DNA of 64,000 bases from Gamsiella multidivaricata (GCF_025024155.1 NW_026251718.1:124001-188000); one strand, 5' to 3'. Positions 48,397 through 60,788 are shown, counted from the stretch's first letter. The notes: generated from the letters alone by a model not told the origin. Translations and numbers: made by a program.

Positions 48397-49132
48397 GATA
48401 TTAATGCTGTGTGTTTTTTTTTTTAAATAAAAACGCGGTATGAAAATTAAGAGCGCCAAGGAGTGACACAGAAAACTTGTTAACGAAGTGTGAATGGTAA
48501 TTCAGAGTTGCGATCCGAGATGAGGAGCCTAGAGGAACGTCGAGTATCGGCAAAAGCAAAGGTTTTGAAAATAAGAAAGAAAACAGATCGATTAGCACTA
48601 CCCTTGAACTCCTTTTTTTATTTACGCTTTTCGCGATGGATCGCCTCATTCTTCTGCTACCAAAGAAAAAAAAATATAATCCTAAAGTTCCGATTTGAAC
48701 TTGCATGGGGGGCAGGGCATAAAGAAATACACAACCACGCCACTTGGGTAATTGCAGGTTGCGGGTTGCGTGTGTGTCTCTACGCTTGTGTGGGGAGAGA
48801 TCCTAAAGGGACCCAATAAATACATGCTGGAATGTGGAACTCGGTTCTTGAAGATACTCTTTTGCAGCCGCTCACGCGACTCAATACAATTAGACTTGCA
48901 AAAAAAAAAAAACTAGTGTTCAAGTAGACACAGTGATCAGCAAATGATCTGTAGAAATTATAGCATCAGGGTCGTGGTTAAACATTTAGGTAAAGCAAGG
49001 CTGCGTGCTATATTGTAACCATTATATATTGTTGCCCAAAAATACAGACGATGCTGCAAGGAAGACGACGAAGGTATATAGTATATATGTATATGTCTAT
49101 GAGCAGCTCAAAATGCTACTTCTCTTATGCAA
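48397..49132. other. Intergenic: MFS promoter and SNF5 3' UTR
   Basis: About 735 bases, both neighbours on the minus strand, with T/A runs near 48416 and 48900. No supported gene. Confidence 0.4.
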
Positions 49133-52100
49133 TCACCCCTCGATCCCAAGTCCGACTCCATGGGTTTTCTGCGGCTGCTGGTGTTGTGTCGAGTGATGCT
49201 GAACTTGCTGATAGGGCTGCTGAGAGTTTGATGGAGAAGATAGAGCATGGTGCTGGTACGACTGTGGCAGCGAGTGGGCTAGTGCAGCGTGCGGCGATCC
49301 ATTTCCAACTCGCAACTTCTTCTGCTCCACATATGATCGATGGACGCGGTTCGACTTGAGATGGACCTCAAAGTTCTGCAGTGTGCCATCAGGCCCGGAG
49401 TTGTAGAGTTTTCCTGGGGGGCATTCCAAGCACCGCACACGATAATCTTCGGTCGAGAGTCCATTTCTGCTACCACCAATGATTTCTAACCCACTGCCCG
49501 AGCGTACAAGAATCTCGAAACGATCTGACGGATAGATTTGCTGAAGCCGAAATTGATCCTGGGCAAGACTCTTGGGCATGTTCTGTAATAGCACCCGAGC
49601 GAATGAATGTCAGTCTCATCTACAGCAAAGACCCGATCTTCCGTATCGTACAAAGTGCTTGGCATTGAACCTCTCAATATTACTCAGTGTAGGACTGCAA
49701 AATGACTGGAGCCGATTTGAGACCACTAGCCTTACCTCTGCTGGCACAAAACTCGACTGCATTGGTGGCATGGTGGATGGCATCGCGGTCGTTGGTCGCA
49801 GATTGAATGCACTGCTTCCAGACGGCGGGGACGAAAATGGCGCATTGGGCTCGGGGGTCGTTGCATATGTAGATCGTCCAATCTGCTGTGGGGTCCGCGG
49901 CTCTACGGGGGAAGAATGTCCAACGACTAGCGGCGCAACGGGCGCATTGCAGGGAACGAAAACAGGTGACAAAGGATGGTGGCATAAGAAACACGATGCA
50001 AAAACACACGCGGACATTCTCTTTTTTTCCCCTTTCACTCTTTTTTTTGTTTTCTTTTTTTTTCTTCTTTTTTTCGGTTTTTTATTCCTCTGTGTTTGTT
50101 CGTTATCGCAGAATGGCGGTCATTATTCACCTTCTTTACTGCTCTGTACTGGTGTAGTCTCTCGCATGGGTGAGTTTGCATGGTGCTCCCGGCTGCTACC
50201 ACCGCTCCCTAGCTTGTCCCTTGACCCATGCAAAGACTCTCTGGTGTGAGATGCCGAGATACTCCCTACACCAGGCAGTCCAAGATGATGAATGGAGAAA
50301 TCAGATCCCGAGCCCCTCAGTTTCCGCGTCATGCGATGATGATGCGCCGGTGTTCCCTGGCCTGCCAGAGATGATGTCGGTGCCGAAAGCGATCCAACAG
50401 GCGAGTGATCGTGCGCCATTGTAGTTCTCCTCGTCATTGGCCCCAGTCGATTGATAAGCGCTGGATCATGTTGCTGAAGGTCCTGTAATGGGTCGGCGGC
50501 CTCCGACGTATGTCCATGGTGTAACAGCGTTCTCTTTGTTTTCGACGGCTCCCGATCAGGAAGAATAACGCCTCTTCGACCACGCGTCTGCCGACGTTTC
50601 CGCCTAAGAGTTGAGAATATAGTCTGTTAAACCAGATCAAATTGGATATGTCAAAGGTAACAAAAGCAGAATCTCAATCCTTTCAAAGACCAATTCAAGT
50701 AGCTTACCTTTTATCGCGTTCGCGGTCCCTCTCCAGCTTGTCTATTTCGGGTTCGGTCAACTTCTCCAGGATAGGAGTGAATTGGTCCACGACATCTTCC
50801 TCGCGCAGAATATTGGTGATTTTAGGCAGGAAGCTGCTTCGCAAGTCTTCATCGTGCACTGAGCTTCCATCATAGTTGTAGCCGATCAAATTGAGGCACT
50901 TTGTATGCGTTTGAACTTGCTCACGGATCGAATGGGCAATGGCGGTCCTAAAAAGAGCAAACAAACACAGGTAATCGAGTTAGCCTGGGGGGCCGAACAC
51001 GCTTGTTTTTTCTTTTTGCTCATGCATATGATATGGGTCCCGATAACATGCCTAAATTCGCCACCCAAGCCTAATTCAGATGCGAGTACTTCCGCAAAGT
51101 GCTCTGGGTCGTTATTGGGACAAGAAATGTCCCATTCAAACTGGTCGATCAGCGATGTGTTCGCAACAGTGATATCAATCTATGTGCAGATATACAAAGT
51201 AAAGGAAGATGTCGGTATTTCTGGATCGCCAAAGACCTTGCGACATATTTTATCCATTGAAGGTGGCCCTGTAGTGATACCTTGATCAAAATGCGGAGTT
51301 CGGCAGATTTTGATTCTTCTGGAGCTCCTGATTCCAAGTCTCCTGTAGGCGGTTCTGCTGTGCTCAGCGCTGGTAGGTGGTAATCCTGAATCTGATCGCG
51401 TATCGACCTTGATACCTGAGGAGCGAATTGGTGGACAGGGAACTGCAGGTCTTCACACAGTACTTCCGCGAAATGTTCAGGGGTGATGAGAGACTCTAAC
51501 AACATAGACAGAAAGTATGTCGATTAGCAGTGTAGCCTGAGACATGTTCACGCGCTGTTTAAAAAACACGAATAGAAGGCAATTGCATTACCATGTAAGT
51601 TCCATGTAAATGTATCCCGCAAGACAAGCCCGTCAACATCGATTTCGAGTCGGATCGGCACAAGTGCATCCTCCTTTGAAGCTTGCTCCTCGATCATAGT
51701 CTTGGAACTATCGCAATGAAATCGATAAAGTTGGAAAATATCGTGTTAATGGTTTAATGGTGGAGAGAATCAGCCGGCCTCGAATTATGAATGATCAAGA
51801 CAGCCAGGCATCAGCACTTACAAGACAAACTCTTTGGACTTCCTGGCGCGCCTCCGATGAGCTGGATACACAATGTGAAACGCGTTTGGAGCAGGGCCGT
51901 TGGTGGCGGGGGTTCCACTGCCGTTGCCGTACGAAGGGTGGTATCCAGGCCCGAAGATGTCTGCACCTACTTGCGCTGTTTGTCTGATCTCGAGCTGCTT
52001 TCCATGAGCGAGGGCCACTTGCATCTGCCTCTGCTGCTCGAATGCCGTGACAAAGATGGCGTCCCGTCTCATGTATCCTTCCAGTTCTGATCGTTGCGCA

Positions 52101-52216
52101 TCTGTCATGGGCGGGTTTGGTCCGATTTGCACTGTCGTTGAATTCTGATGTGGCAGAAGCGAGGACGCGACATTGGGGACCATTGGGCCATTCGTCAGGG
52201 CTGCTTCTGACATCAT
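49133..52216 (-). CDS. SNF5: SNF5/SMARCB1 SWI/SNF remodeller subunit
   Basis: Eight exons: 52216-51822, 51707-51592, 51495-51281, 51179-51052, 50947-50708, 50603-50131, 49926-49736, 49582-49133; 735 residues. Two SNF5 repeats are clear: [20 protein letters not shown] with [16 protein letters not shown], and [20 protein letters not shown] with [16 protein letters not shown]. Residues from 637 ([30 protein letters not shown]) match the C-terminal module of fungal Snf5 proteins. It is a core subunit that couples the ATPase to the nucleosome. The fourth intron appears to start with GC (TTTAG|GCATGT), the only junction that preserves [14 protein letters not shown]. The frame stays open upstream of 52216 to a possible acceptor near 52297, so the N-terminus may be longer. 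Confidence 0.9.
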
Positions 52217-52890
52217 GGATATGCTGCTGAACGGACCTGGTGAAGAGGAGCGAGTGATTACGACGGAAAAGGCGTTGGCGGTAGTTCTGAAGAGGAAATG
52301 CAAACAGCTCAGATGAAAAGGAGATGGGGAGTGGCCAAGGTGTGAGTGTCCTTGTTGCTGCTTCTGCTTCTGCTGCCGGTGCTGGCCGTGACTAGTGCTG
52401 CCACTGCTATTGCTGCTGTTGCTTCCGCTGTTGGCCGAGTTGGATTCGACTCGACTTTTGTGTCCTTGGGTTCAGTAGATGAGGACTTTTGAAGACATGT
52501 TATTTTTCTTTTTAGAGACGTGCTCGCGATGAGCTCCACGTGACTTAAACTGCAATGGCCCTCGAAGTAGCTTTCTACCCCCAATTGATAATTGAGCACT
52601 TCTGCCAACCATTAACATAGAAACATAGATAACAGTTCATTACTGAATTGCGTGAAATTGTACTTTTATTCATTCGGTCTGCTGTACAAGTGGTATGAAC
52701 CTGGTTCTTTTTGTTCGAAACAAGCAATCTCAAGCGACAAAAAAAAAAAAATTGAAAGCACCTTCTATGAAGTTACGTAGCGCTACTGAAGCAGGGATTA
52801 ATGTTACAGAGATGTGGCAAATGGAATTACAGACACGGAGCGAAAAAGGGAGGGCAAGTTGAGAAAAACAAGTCAATTGATTGACGTTAT
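52217..52890. other. Intergenic: SNF5 5' region and H3 3' UTR
   Basis: About 670 bases. Minus-strand frames of up to 100 codons near 52309-52608, rich in Ser/Thr/Ala, may be SNF5 leader or upstream ORFs; a short ATG-stop uORF of eight codons lies near 52470-52496. CAG-type repeats occur near 52345-52430. An A-run at 52739-52751 lies in the probable H3 3' UTR. Confidence 0.4.
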
Positions 52891-53379
<489 letters not shown>

Positions 53380-53430
53380 TCAGAAAAGGAGGGAATGGAA
53401 AGGGTGGACGGGCTGCACGGGAAGGAATAC

Positions 53431-53440
53431 CCTTTTATAG
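53431..53440 (-). promoter_or_regulatory. H3 TATA box
   Basis: Reads CTATAAAAGG on the minus strand, about 130 bases upstream of the H3 ATG. Confidence 0.7.
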
Positions 53441-53723
53441 CTGAGTTTTGAGTTGGATGGCCCCACAGAGCAGTAGAAACGTTTTTAAAAAAAAAGTTGA
53501 TGTGGACCTGGTTTCCACCATCGCGTCCTTGTGTGTTTTTATTTTTTGAATGCAATTGTGAAAATTGTCCACAAGTGCACAAGGGGTCGCTATCCCTTGC
53601 AGTTAAAGGAGCCCATCGCTCTCTCGTGCATATACAGAAAGCTTATACCAGCTCATCGCGCGTTTCCAAAATCAACTTAAGTTATCTTACTCGAAATTTG
53701 CATGGGCTATCTTTTTGAATGAG

Positions 53724-53731
53724 AACGCGTC
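53724..53731. promoter_or_regulatory. ACGCGT (MCB-type) site in H3-H4 promoter
   Basis: AACGCGTC; the core ACGCGT is the MluI cell-cycle box bound by MBF in yeasts. Preceded by TTTTTGAAT, as is the copy at 60121. Confidence 0.55.
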
Positions 53732-53767
53732 TCCCAATTTTTTTGGAGATTGGGGTTACGAGTCCAA

Positions 53768-53787
53768 TTTTTTATTTTTTGAAGTCA
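53768..53787. promoter_or_regulatory. Shared 20-bp histone promoter element, copy 1
   Basis: TTTTTTATTTTTTGAAGTCA. The copy at 60009-60028 differs at one base only. It lies 51 bases before the H4 TATA-like box. Confidence 0.65.
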
Positions 53788-53838
53788 AATTTGAACTTGT
53801 TTTTTGGCTGTGGCAAACTTTAAATCCCCCTCATTCGA

Positions 53839-53846
53839 TTTAAATA
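53839..53846 (+). promoter_or_regulatory. H4 TATA-like box
   Basis: TTTAAATA about 140 bases upstream of the H4 ATG. Confidence 0.5.
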
Positions 53847-53967
53847 GAGCACTTCTTTCCTCCAACTGCTCTTTTTGTCCAACAACCCTTCTTTTCTTTT
53901 CTTCTTCTGCATCCACTCAGAGCAAGGAAAGCACTTCGACACTCGTCTCTCACTCTCTCACCTCTAA

Positions 53968-54297
<330 letters not shown>

Positions 54298-54656
54298 GCG
54301 ACCGGCAGCAGTCGATGTCATCTCCCCACCCTGGTCCAAGTCCCCCCTACCGTGCCGTGACCGGAGGGCCAGGGTCGAGTCGTCAGTGGTCTCCAGCCCT
54401 CTTCTCTGTATTCCTGCTCATTGTATAGAACCATTCGCACTTTCACTCCACCTTCCTATCAACCGATTATCCTATCAATCCTTTTAATCGTCCCTCGCAC
54501 TTGATTGCTGCGGTGGCTCTTGTAAAATAAAATAAATACTTTGCTTTTCAAAAACATTCTCTGGCTCGATAATATGTTCTCATGTTTGCTTTGTTACGCC
54601 TGAACAGCGCGCAAAAGGGGTGGGGGTGGTCCGTTAGTGCTGCAGTCCAACTCGTA
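54298..54656. other. Convergent 3' region of H4 and SANTA-domain gene
   Basis: About 360 bases; AAATAAAATAAATACT near 54524-54539 gives likely polyadenylation signals for H4. No animal-type histone stem-loop is evident. Confidence 0.5.
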
Positions 54657-57600
54657 TTATTCAAGACTACTGTCCGCCAGTCTTGTTGCCTGGTGATCCT
54701 TCTCCGGCCACGACCTAATAGTATCATTCTCCGCCTGATCCTCAGTCCTTCGCGTTAAAGTCATCGGCTGTGGCGCTGACTGACTGACATGGATTCTGCT
54801 CCGCGCCCTAATATCTCGCACACTTGCGAATCGTTGCGGTGCCACGTCGTTTACAGCTGTTCTCCTAGACAAAACAAGACTTGTCACCAAGGGATCAAAA
54901 TATGAACTATCCTCTGATGCTTCATGGTCTTCGTCATCAGAACCACGAGTCAACGGAGTGCTGGGTGAGACCATGCCTGGGCTTAGGCTATGCGCTCCTG
55001 CAAGGGTAACCGGAGCAACGGCGCCTATAGTATCGAATTCTGAGTCCAATATCGGTTCTCCTGCGTCATCCGTTGCGATGGCCAGACTGTCATTATTCGT
55101 GTGAGCATCCTCGTCCATTGTTGGGTCTAGCAGTGTACTAGTCTGGACCGTCCCTATTGCTGTCCCTTGCTCCTCCTTGGCTGCATCGCTGATCGAGCCG
55201 CCTTGCATGGTTCGACAATCCGATTGGACCGTGCGTGCTGATTTTTGTTCAAAACTGATCATCATGTCGCCGGTAGGGGTATCATGGATCTCAACATCCA
55301 CCTTTTGTTCCAGAGTGCGACCAATATGGATAGAGGGGCTCGTATCTTGAAGTTGGATTGGCGTTTTCTCCAACATAATGCTGTCCATGATAACTTCTGC
55401 CGATACTGCTGTTGTAGGCCCCGCATCCCCTTCATGAGCAGTGCCAGTGGATGTGAGATTGGTCTCGAAGATGGGTAAGGATGGCTCCTTCGCAGTCGCC
55501 GAAGCGCGATCAAAAACCGAACCCGTTGTCAATGAGCCCTTCAAAGCAGCCTCCACAGTGTCCACTTCATATTGATTGGTGTACGGAGCATCGGGCTCCA
55601 TATTGGTTTGTAATCCGGCAATATCAGATGATGAATCCTGCATTTCAAAATCAAGGACCATAGACTGAGATGAAGCAGATATGGCGGAGAGCGACCTGAA
55701 AGAAGAGCTGGGCAATCTCGGAAGAGTGTCGAAAAATTGCTCAGGGATGGGGTCCGATGTGGGATTGTGCTCGCTTGAGCTTGTTGAAATGCCTTTGATG
55801 TCTCCGCCGTCATCCCACTTGCTTTGAGCGTCGTTCTTTCGGTGACTGGACACATTCGGAAGCCGGCCCCGGGCGTCGGTGTCATCAGCTGAAGTGCCGT
55901 TCATGTCCTGAGTGTCCTCAAATGTGTCTCGTTTAAATAAAGGAGATGTCCGACTGAGACTGTTGTGAACTGGATCACTGATGTTGTCCATGGAATTGCC
56001 TTGACGTAACAACAAATCCTGCTGTGCGCAATCGCCTGAAGACATCAACATGTCCTTCGCGCCATTCCTATCCAAGGTCGGAGTTGATTCTGTTGTCCGC
56101 TCCAAGTTCGTGCTTATGTCAGAATCTGTAGATTCGGATTGAATACTGACGGCAAGAGAGGGGTCTGTCCCGGGTTGAAGAGACTGTGAAGAGTGATCGT
56201 TCGTCTCGCGCGTGAGGGTTGTGTGTTGATCATTGTCATCTCTAAGAATAGGCCTTCGATGCTTGACATGTAGACTAGGATTGGGTTGCTGAGTGGTGCT
56301 GCGTTTAGATTGTGAGGCCTCCATGCTAATGAATCGCCTTGAGCTACGCTCCGTAGAGGTCGTTTGCGTGGTCCTGGAATCAAGAACTTTGGGCGATTTG
56401 CCTCGTAATAATGACTGCGACTGGCGAGCTCGATTGTTGCTGATGCGTTCAGTAACACTGTCAGAAACAATAGCCGCTTGCAAATCCTCTCCATCACGAG
56501 TCCGTGTTCGGGAGCCATTTGTGCTCGAGCTGTTCACCTGCGGATCGTGAAGAGGGCTGGGTCGTTTGGGGGTCTTGGAGCGAACCGGGATCTCCACATA
56601 AGTAACATAGGAGGAACCAGATCGATGTTTTGGAGTCCCCTCACTCTTCTTTGGCGTGGGCGTTGCTGTGGTGGGTACATTCGATAATGGTGCGCTCTCA
56701 ATTGCGTGGTTGAGAACAGGCCGTTTTCTTAAACCCGAATACGCCATGTTCATATCGGGCACCTTGCGCTTGAGAGAAACAGAAGTTGTCGTCGGAGGGA
56801 TTGTGTCCTGCTTTTGCGTGCTATACGGCGGAGCTTGCCCATCGCCCATCCTGCCCATGCTCTTCTGTTGTAAATCAAGTTCCTCTCCGAGATGTGCAAG
56901 CAACCTAGATTTCCAGTCAGCAGGGAATCCATTCGCGAATGCCTTGATAATGTCGTCCGAAAACCCTGCAGAGCGCAGACCGTCGAATTAGCATCATGCA
57001 AGAAAACACGAGAGGTCAATGGATGTTCATTCCGTCCATCTTACCATTGGCTTTCATGCGGTCCTTGTCGATAGAGCCCTCCAACTTATACCACGAGTCC
57101 GTAATGGTAGCAATCATATTGGACCCTTGAGTTCCCTTGATGAAAGAGGAATGCCACATCTATTCAAAGTAAGGCATTGAAAATAATACACTCGTTCCAA
57201 GATGATCAGACGAAAGAGCGGGAGCATAAGTGTGCTGCAACACACAAATCGTCAATAGTATATGCAGTACTGTAATGAATGGTCTTACCATGGGCTTTGG
57301 CTCAAGGACGTTTCCATGCAATATCATCCGAAGATCGGGGGCCTACAACATCAGAGACGTAGAAACGAATATTGCTTAATCCACATATTTCATAGTAAAC
57401 AATCAAAGCTTTTGTACATAAATAGAGATGTAGAGCACTCACCCTTTGATGATACGGCTTTGCCTCTATCCACCATCCATGAAATACCCTGTATCGCTTG
57501 GGCGCTGGTAAAGACGACAGCAGTGATGCAGCTTCGGCAGCACTTGGGGATTCTAGCAGCTTCTTTTCAACGCTGGGTACGGATTTGCTTGTAGAGGTTT

Positions 57601-58849
57601 CCATGACTTCAGTTTCTGCCTGATGGGGTAGCGAACTTGGTTTCGTCTCCGCTGCCCGTTGTAATTTCTGCTGCTTGTTCCATGCGGGGATGAGAACGCA
57701 TTCAGCTCTCTCCACCGTCCTATCTGCTTTGCGGGCAGGGGCTAATTTCGATGGGTCATGGTGCTCTTTAGTGGTCATTTGGTCGATGTTTGACTGAGTA
57801 TCCGAGTCGAGAACTGGCTCTTCTGATCTTTCCTTCTGCTTAAGGTTCGGCCGCAATACATGAGGTCGTAGTGGCTGACGATGTCGGCGAGTAAGATTAG
57901 ACACAGTGAGTGAACGCTCCTTGGCACTACTCAAATGTGGCGTGTATTCGTCGGCGCAGATGTCACTTCCTGCGGCCTTATCGCGCCTTCCTCGAATTGA
58001 GTCAGGTTGCTGGGGTGTGCTGGATCTCGATGTATTCCGGCTGCGCGATGGAGAAGGCGATGTGTATGTGGTTTTATTCGCGCTAGGGGCCCTTCGGTGT
58101 CGCAGAAGGCGTGTTTCCTGCTCTGCTATCGATCTCTGGCCCTGGTCGATAATAGATGTTATCAGACGTTTAGAAACCATCTGTCCCTTCCGAGTGTAAC
58201 GCCCTTGTCCCCAGGCGTGTGGAGGATAGGTCAGTGTGTGGTAATTATCCACCGCCTGCAGTGCGTCTTGTGGCGATTCTGTTGGACCACCCACCGGGGG
58301 TCGCTGTGGCTCGGGCTGAGAGTTGGGTATGGCTTGCCTCTGGTCCTGTTAAAGTGCGTTATCAAATGTGCGCAGAATTCATGGATCTAATCAGACAACT
58401 ATTGCCTAGAGAGAATACCCATTCGACAAGGCGAACACCGCCATTGTCCATTGATAGCGAACGTGTTGCCGCCATGCTGTAGTCGTCGTCATAGTTGTCG
58501 TCGTCATTTGCAAGCGCGTTCAGTATCTTTTGCTTCGTCCTTCTTTTTCCCTTACCATTGAAATGTACTCGGTGGGAGTGTGGCCGTCCCCAGTTTGAGT
58601 AGGACCCAGATCCGGAAAGGCGAAAGACGAAATGCTGCCGACTTGTATCTGCGATAAATCCCAATGGGTAACTATTGAATCGCCTAGTGGTTCAACAAGA
58701 CCGTGGCTATCAACGAGTTGGTCTGGGTTGAGATCGTGATCGTTGCTATGTTTAAGTGATTGCATAGTCTTCTCCAAGGCAAGACGCTCCTGTTCGATTG
58801 ACAAGTCCTGCTGCGTTGAGTCATCGGCGCCTGGGTTTGACCTGTCCAT
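54657..58849 (-). CDS. SANTA-domain protein, KNL2/M18BP1-like
   Basis: Five exons: 58849-58556, 58345-57443, 57342-57289, 57159-57045, 56965-54657; 1224 residues in phase. Residues about 385-475, split over four exons, form a SANTA domain: FHGWWIEAKPYHQR, then ILHGNVLEPKPMWHSSFI, then YKLEGSIDKDRMKANGFSDD, then IIKAFANGFPADWKSRLL. The WHSS, the LEGSID and the GF...F..GFP..W parts are the hallmarks of this domain. In animals and plants SANTA marks M18BP1 and KNL2, which guide CENP-A (centromeric H3) to centromeres. The other 1100 residues look disordered, Ser/Thr-rich and basic early on. I see no SANT/Myb domain and no CENP-C-like motif. It sits between the H3/H4 and H2B/H2A pairs. Confidence 0.78.
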
Positions 58850-59354
58850 CCAAAAATTGGTTAATGCAAGATGGCAAATCAAACAAAGGGCCGTCCTTTT
58901 GAAAAATGATAACATCGAGCTATTTGAAATCTTATTTGGACTTCCCTCCCGAGTGCAGGTGTACATGCGGATCACCATTGGCACCAACCCTACGATCATC
59001 AACATCACCACGGCTCTTCGTTCGCAACACTAATAGCCCTCCATATTGCTCCAGTACAAAAAGATTTAAATAAACGAGCATTCAGAACTACATAACCATG
59101 GCCAACAGATGCTTTGGATTTAGTTTTATTGTTTCTACAAAAAGAAAGCTGGCTATGATGTACAATTGGATGAAGCAAAGAGAAATACGCGGTCTGGACT
59201 TCCTGAACGTCAGTGGATGACATTGGCTTATTAAACAAACGAGCGAGCTGGATGGTCGGGAATTATAAAACAGGTTGTCGTTCAAGGGCGCACAGGACCG
59301 GAGGGTTGTTGGCGGGTGAGAGTCGATGAAACACGCCGAGCACAGGTCAATCCT
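58850..59354. other. Intergenic: SANTA-gene promoter and H2B 3' UTR
   Basis: About 505 bases, both neighbours on the minus strand. TTTTATT near 59126-59132 reads AATAAAA on the minus strand and could end the H2B transcript. No other feature. Confidence 0.4.
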
Positions 59355-59765
59355 TTACTTGGAGGAAGTGTACTTGGTGACGGCCTTGGTACCCTCAGAG
59401 ACAGCGTGCTTGGCGAGCTCACCAGGGAGGATCAAGCGGACGGCGGTCTGGATCTCGCGCGAGGAGATAGTCGAACGCTTGTTGTAGGCAGCGAGCTTGG
59501 AGGCCTCGCCGGCGATGCGCTCGAAGATGTCGTTGACGAACGAGTTGAGGATGGACATGGCCTTGTTGGAGATACCGGTGTCGGGGTGGACCTGCTTCAA
59601 AACCTTGTAGATGTAGGAGGAGTAGGTCTCGGAGCGGGCCTTCTTGCGTCCCTTGCCACCCTCGGACTTGGTCTTGCGCTCCTTCTTCTCGGAAGAGGCA
59701 GCGGTCTTGGCGGGGGCCTTGCCTCCGGTGGAGGGCTTCTTCTCAGCAACGGGCTTTGGTGGCAT
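59355..59765 (-). CDS. H2B: Histone H2B
   Basis: Single exon, 136 codons plus stop. Lys/Ala-rich tail ([20 protein letters not shown]), then the fold from [20 protein letters not shown] to [11 protein letters not shown]. The C-terminal AVTKYTSS carries the lysine ubiquitylated by Rad6-Bre1 in other eukaryotes. Divergent from H2A, with 621 bases between start codons. Confidence 0.99.
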   Translation of the reverse strand: MPPKPVAEKKPSTGGKAPAKTAASSEKKERKTKSEGGKGRKKARSETYSSYIYKVLKQVHPDTGISNKAMSILNSFVNDIFERIAGEASKLAAYNKRSTISSREIQTAVRLILPGELAKHAVSEGTKAVTKYTSSK

Positions 59766-59872
59766 ATTGAATAGGTGTGTGGGTGTGGGTTGAGTGGGTG
59801 AGTGTATGAGAACGGACGAAAGAGTTGAAAGATCAGAAAAAGGAGGAGTGGGGAAGAGAAGACTGGCTGCCT

Positions 59873-59880
59873 CTTATATA
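59873..59880 (-). promoter_or_regulatory. H2B TATA box
   Basis: Reads TATATAAG on the minus strand, about 110 bases upstream of the H2B ATG. Confidence 0.65.
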
Positions 59881-59946
59881 ATTTGATGCGAACGGGGGAT
59901 GGATAGAGGAAGAGGGAACAAAGAAGTGCGGCAAAAAATGAAAAAA

Positions 59947-59985
59947 GCAAAAAAGCGAAAAGCAAAAAGCGAAAAGCGAAAAAGG
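59947..59985. repeat. GCGAAAA/GCAAAAA tandem tract
   Basis: Five adjoining units of GC(G)AAAA type in the H2B half of the promoter. On the H2A side, CTTTTTCGTTTTCG repeats (60129-60142) are roughly its inverse. The unit resembles the GCGAAA core of yeast SBF/MBF and histone UAS sites. Confidence 0.6.
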
Positions 59986-60008
59986 GACGCACGCTAATTA
60001 AGAAATTA

Positions 60009-60028
60009 TTTTTTATTTTTTGGAGTCA
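60009..60028. promoter_or_regulatory. Shared 20-bp histone promoter element, copy 2
   Basis: TTTTTTATTTTTTGGAGTCA, identical to the H3-H4 copy except G for A at position 15. Confidence 0.65.
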
Positions 60029-60120
60029 GTTAAGTTAAATAGCGGAGGAGGCGCTCTCTAATTGCACACGTACCTTAAGTCCTGGAGTGTTTTTAATATT
60101 TTCAAATTTTTTGAATTCAA

Positions 60121-60128
60121 AACGCGTC
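60121..60128. promoter_or_regulatory. ACGCGT (MCB-type) site in H2B-H2A promoter
   Basis: AACGCGTC, preceded by TTTTTGAATTCAA; the H3-H4 copy has TTTTTGAATGAG before the same octamer. Confidence 0.55.
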
Positions 60129-60221
60129 CTTTTTCGTTTTCGTTTTTGTATTTTAGAAAAGCAGTCCACGCACCCATATACCCCACTCGCTTTCGCATGC
60201 CGCTCCTTTCCCTCTCGCCCA

Positions 60222-60229
60222 TATAAATA
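60222..60229 (+). promoter_or_regulatory. H2A TATA box
   Basis: TATAAATA about 160 bases upstream of the H2A ATG. Confidence 0.65.
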
Positions 60230-60386
60230 TTTCAGCCTTCTCCACTGCTTTTTTTTTTCCCTTTCCCTCCCTCTCTTTTGCTACTTCACTTGCATCCACT
60301 TTCATACGTCCGCCTGATTCCTCTTGCTCGGTCTGCATCTCTACACGCACCTTCTTTTCTTTCTTCATCTATAACTCTCATTCACA

Positions 60387-60788
60387 ATGTCTGGCGGCAA
60401 ATCTGGTGGCAAGTCTGCTTCGGCTCCTAAGAACTCGACCTCGCGCTCGTCCAAGGCCGGTCTTCAGTTCCCCGTCGGTCGTATCCACCGTCACCTCCGC
60501 AAGGGTAACTATGCCCAGCGTGTCGGTGCTGGTGCCCCCGTCTACCTTGCTGCCGTCCTCGAGTACTTGGCCGCTGAAATTCTCGAGTTGGCCGGCAACG
60601 CTGCCCGCGACAACAAGAAGTCCCGTATCATTCCCCGCCATCTCCAGCTTGCCATCCGCAACGACGAAGAGTTGAACAAGTTGCTCGGACACGTCACCAT
60701 CGCCCAAGGTGGTGTCCTCCCCAACATTCACGACTCTCTCTTGCCCAAGAAGACCAAGAAGGGTGGCGCTCCCTCTCAGGAGATGTAA
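60387..60788 (+). CDS. H2A: Histone H2A (H2A.X-type C-terminus)
   Basis: Single exon, 133 codons plus stop. [20 protein letters not shown], then the fold [20 protein letters not shown] to the acidic patch ([18 protein letters not shown]). The protein ends SQEM, an SQ(E/D)-hydrophobic motif of the kind phosphorylated by ATM/ATR kinases, so as in yeasts this main H2A probably also does the H2A.X job. Convergent with HTS1, about 410 bases apart. Confidence 0.99.
   Translation: MSGGKSGGKSASAPKNSTSRSSKAGLQFPVGRIHRHLRKGNYAQRVGAGAPVYLAAVLEYLAAEILELAGNAARDNKKSRIIPRHLQLAIRNDEELNKLLGHVTIAQGGVLPNIHDSLLPKKTKKGGAPSQEM

Larger units (their letters stand above)
59766..60386. promoter_or_regulatory. Divergent H2B-H2A promoter
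   Basis: Contains a minus-strand TATA box for H2B (59873-59880), a GCGAAAA repeat tract (59947-59985), the shared 20-bp element (60009-60028), ACGCGT at 60122-60127, TTTTCG repeats at about 60131-60148 and a plus-strand TATAAATA for H2A at 60222-60229. A CT-rich leader precedes the H2A ATG. Confidence 0.75.
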
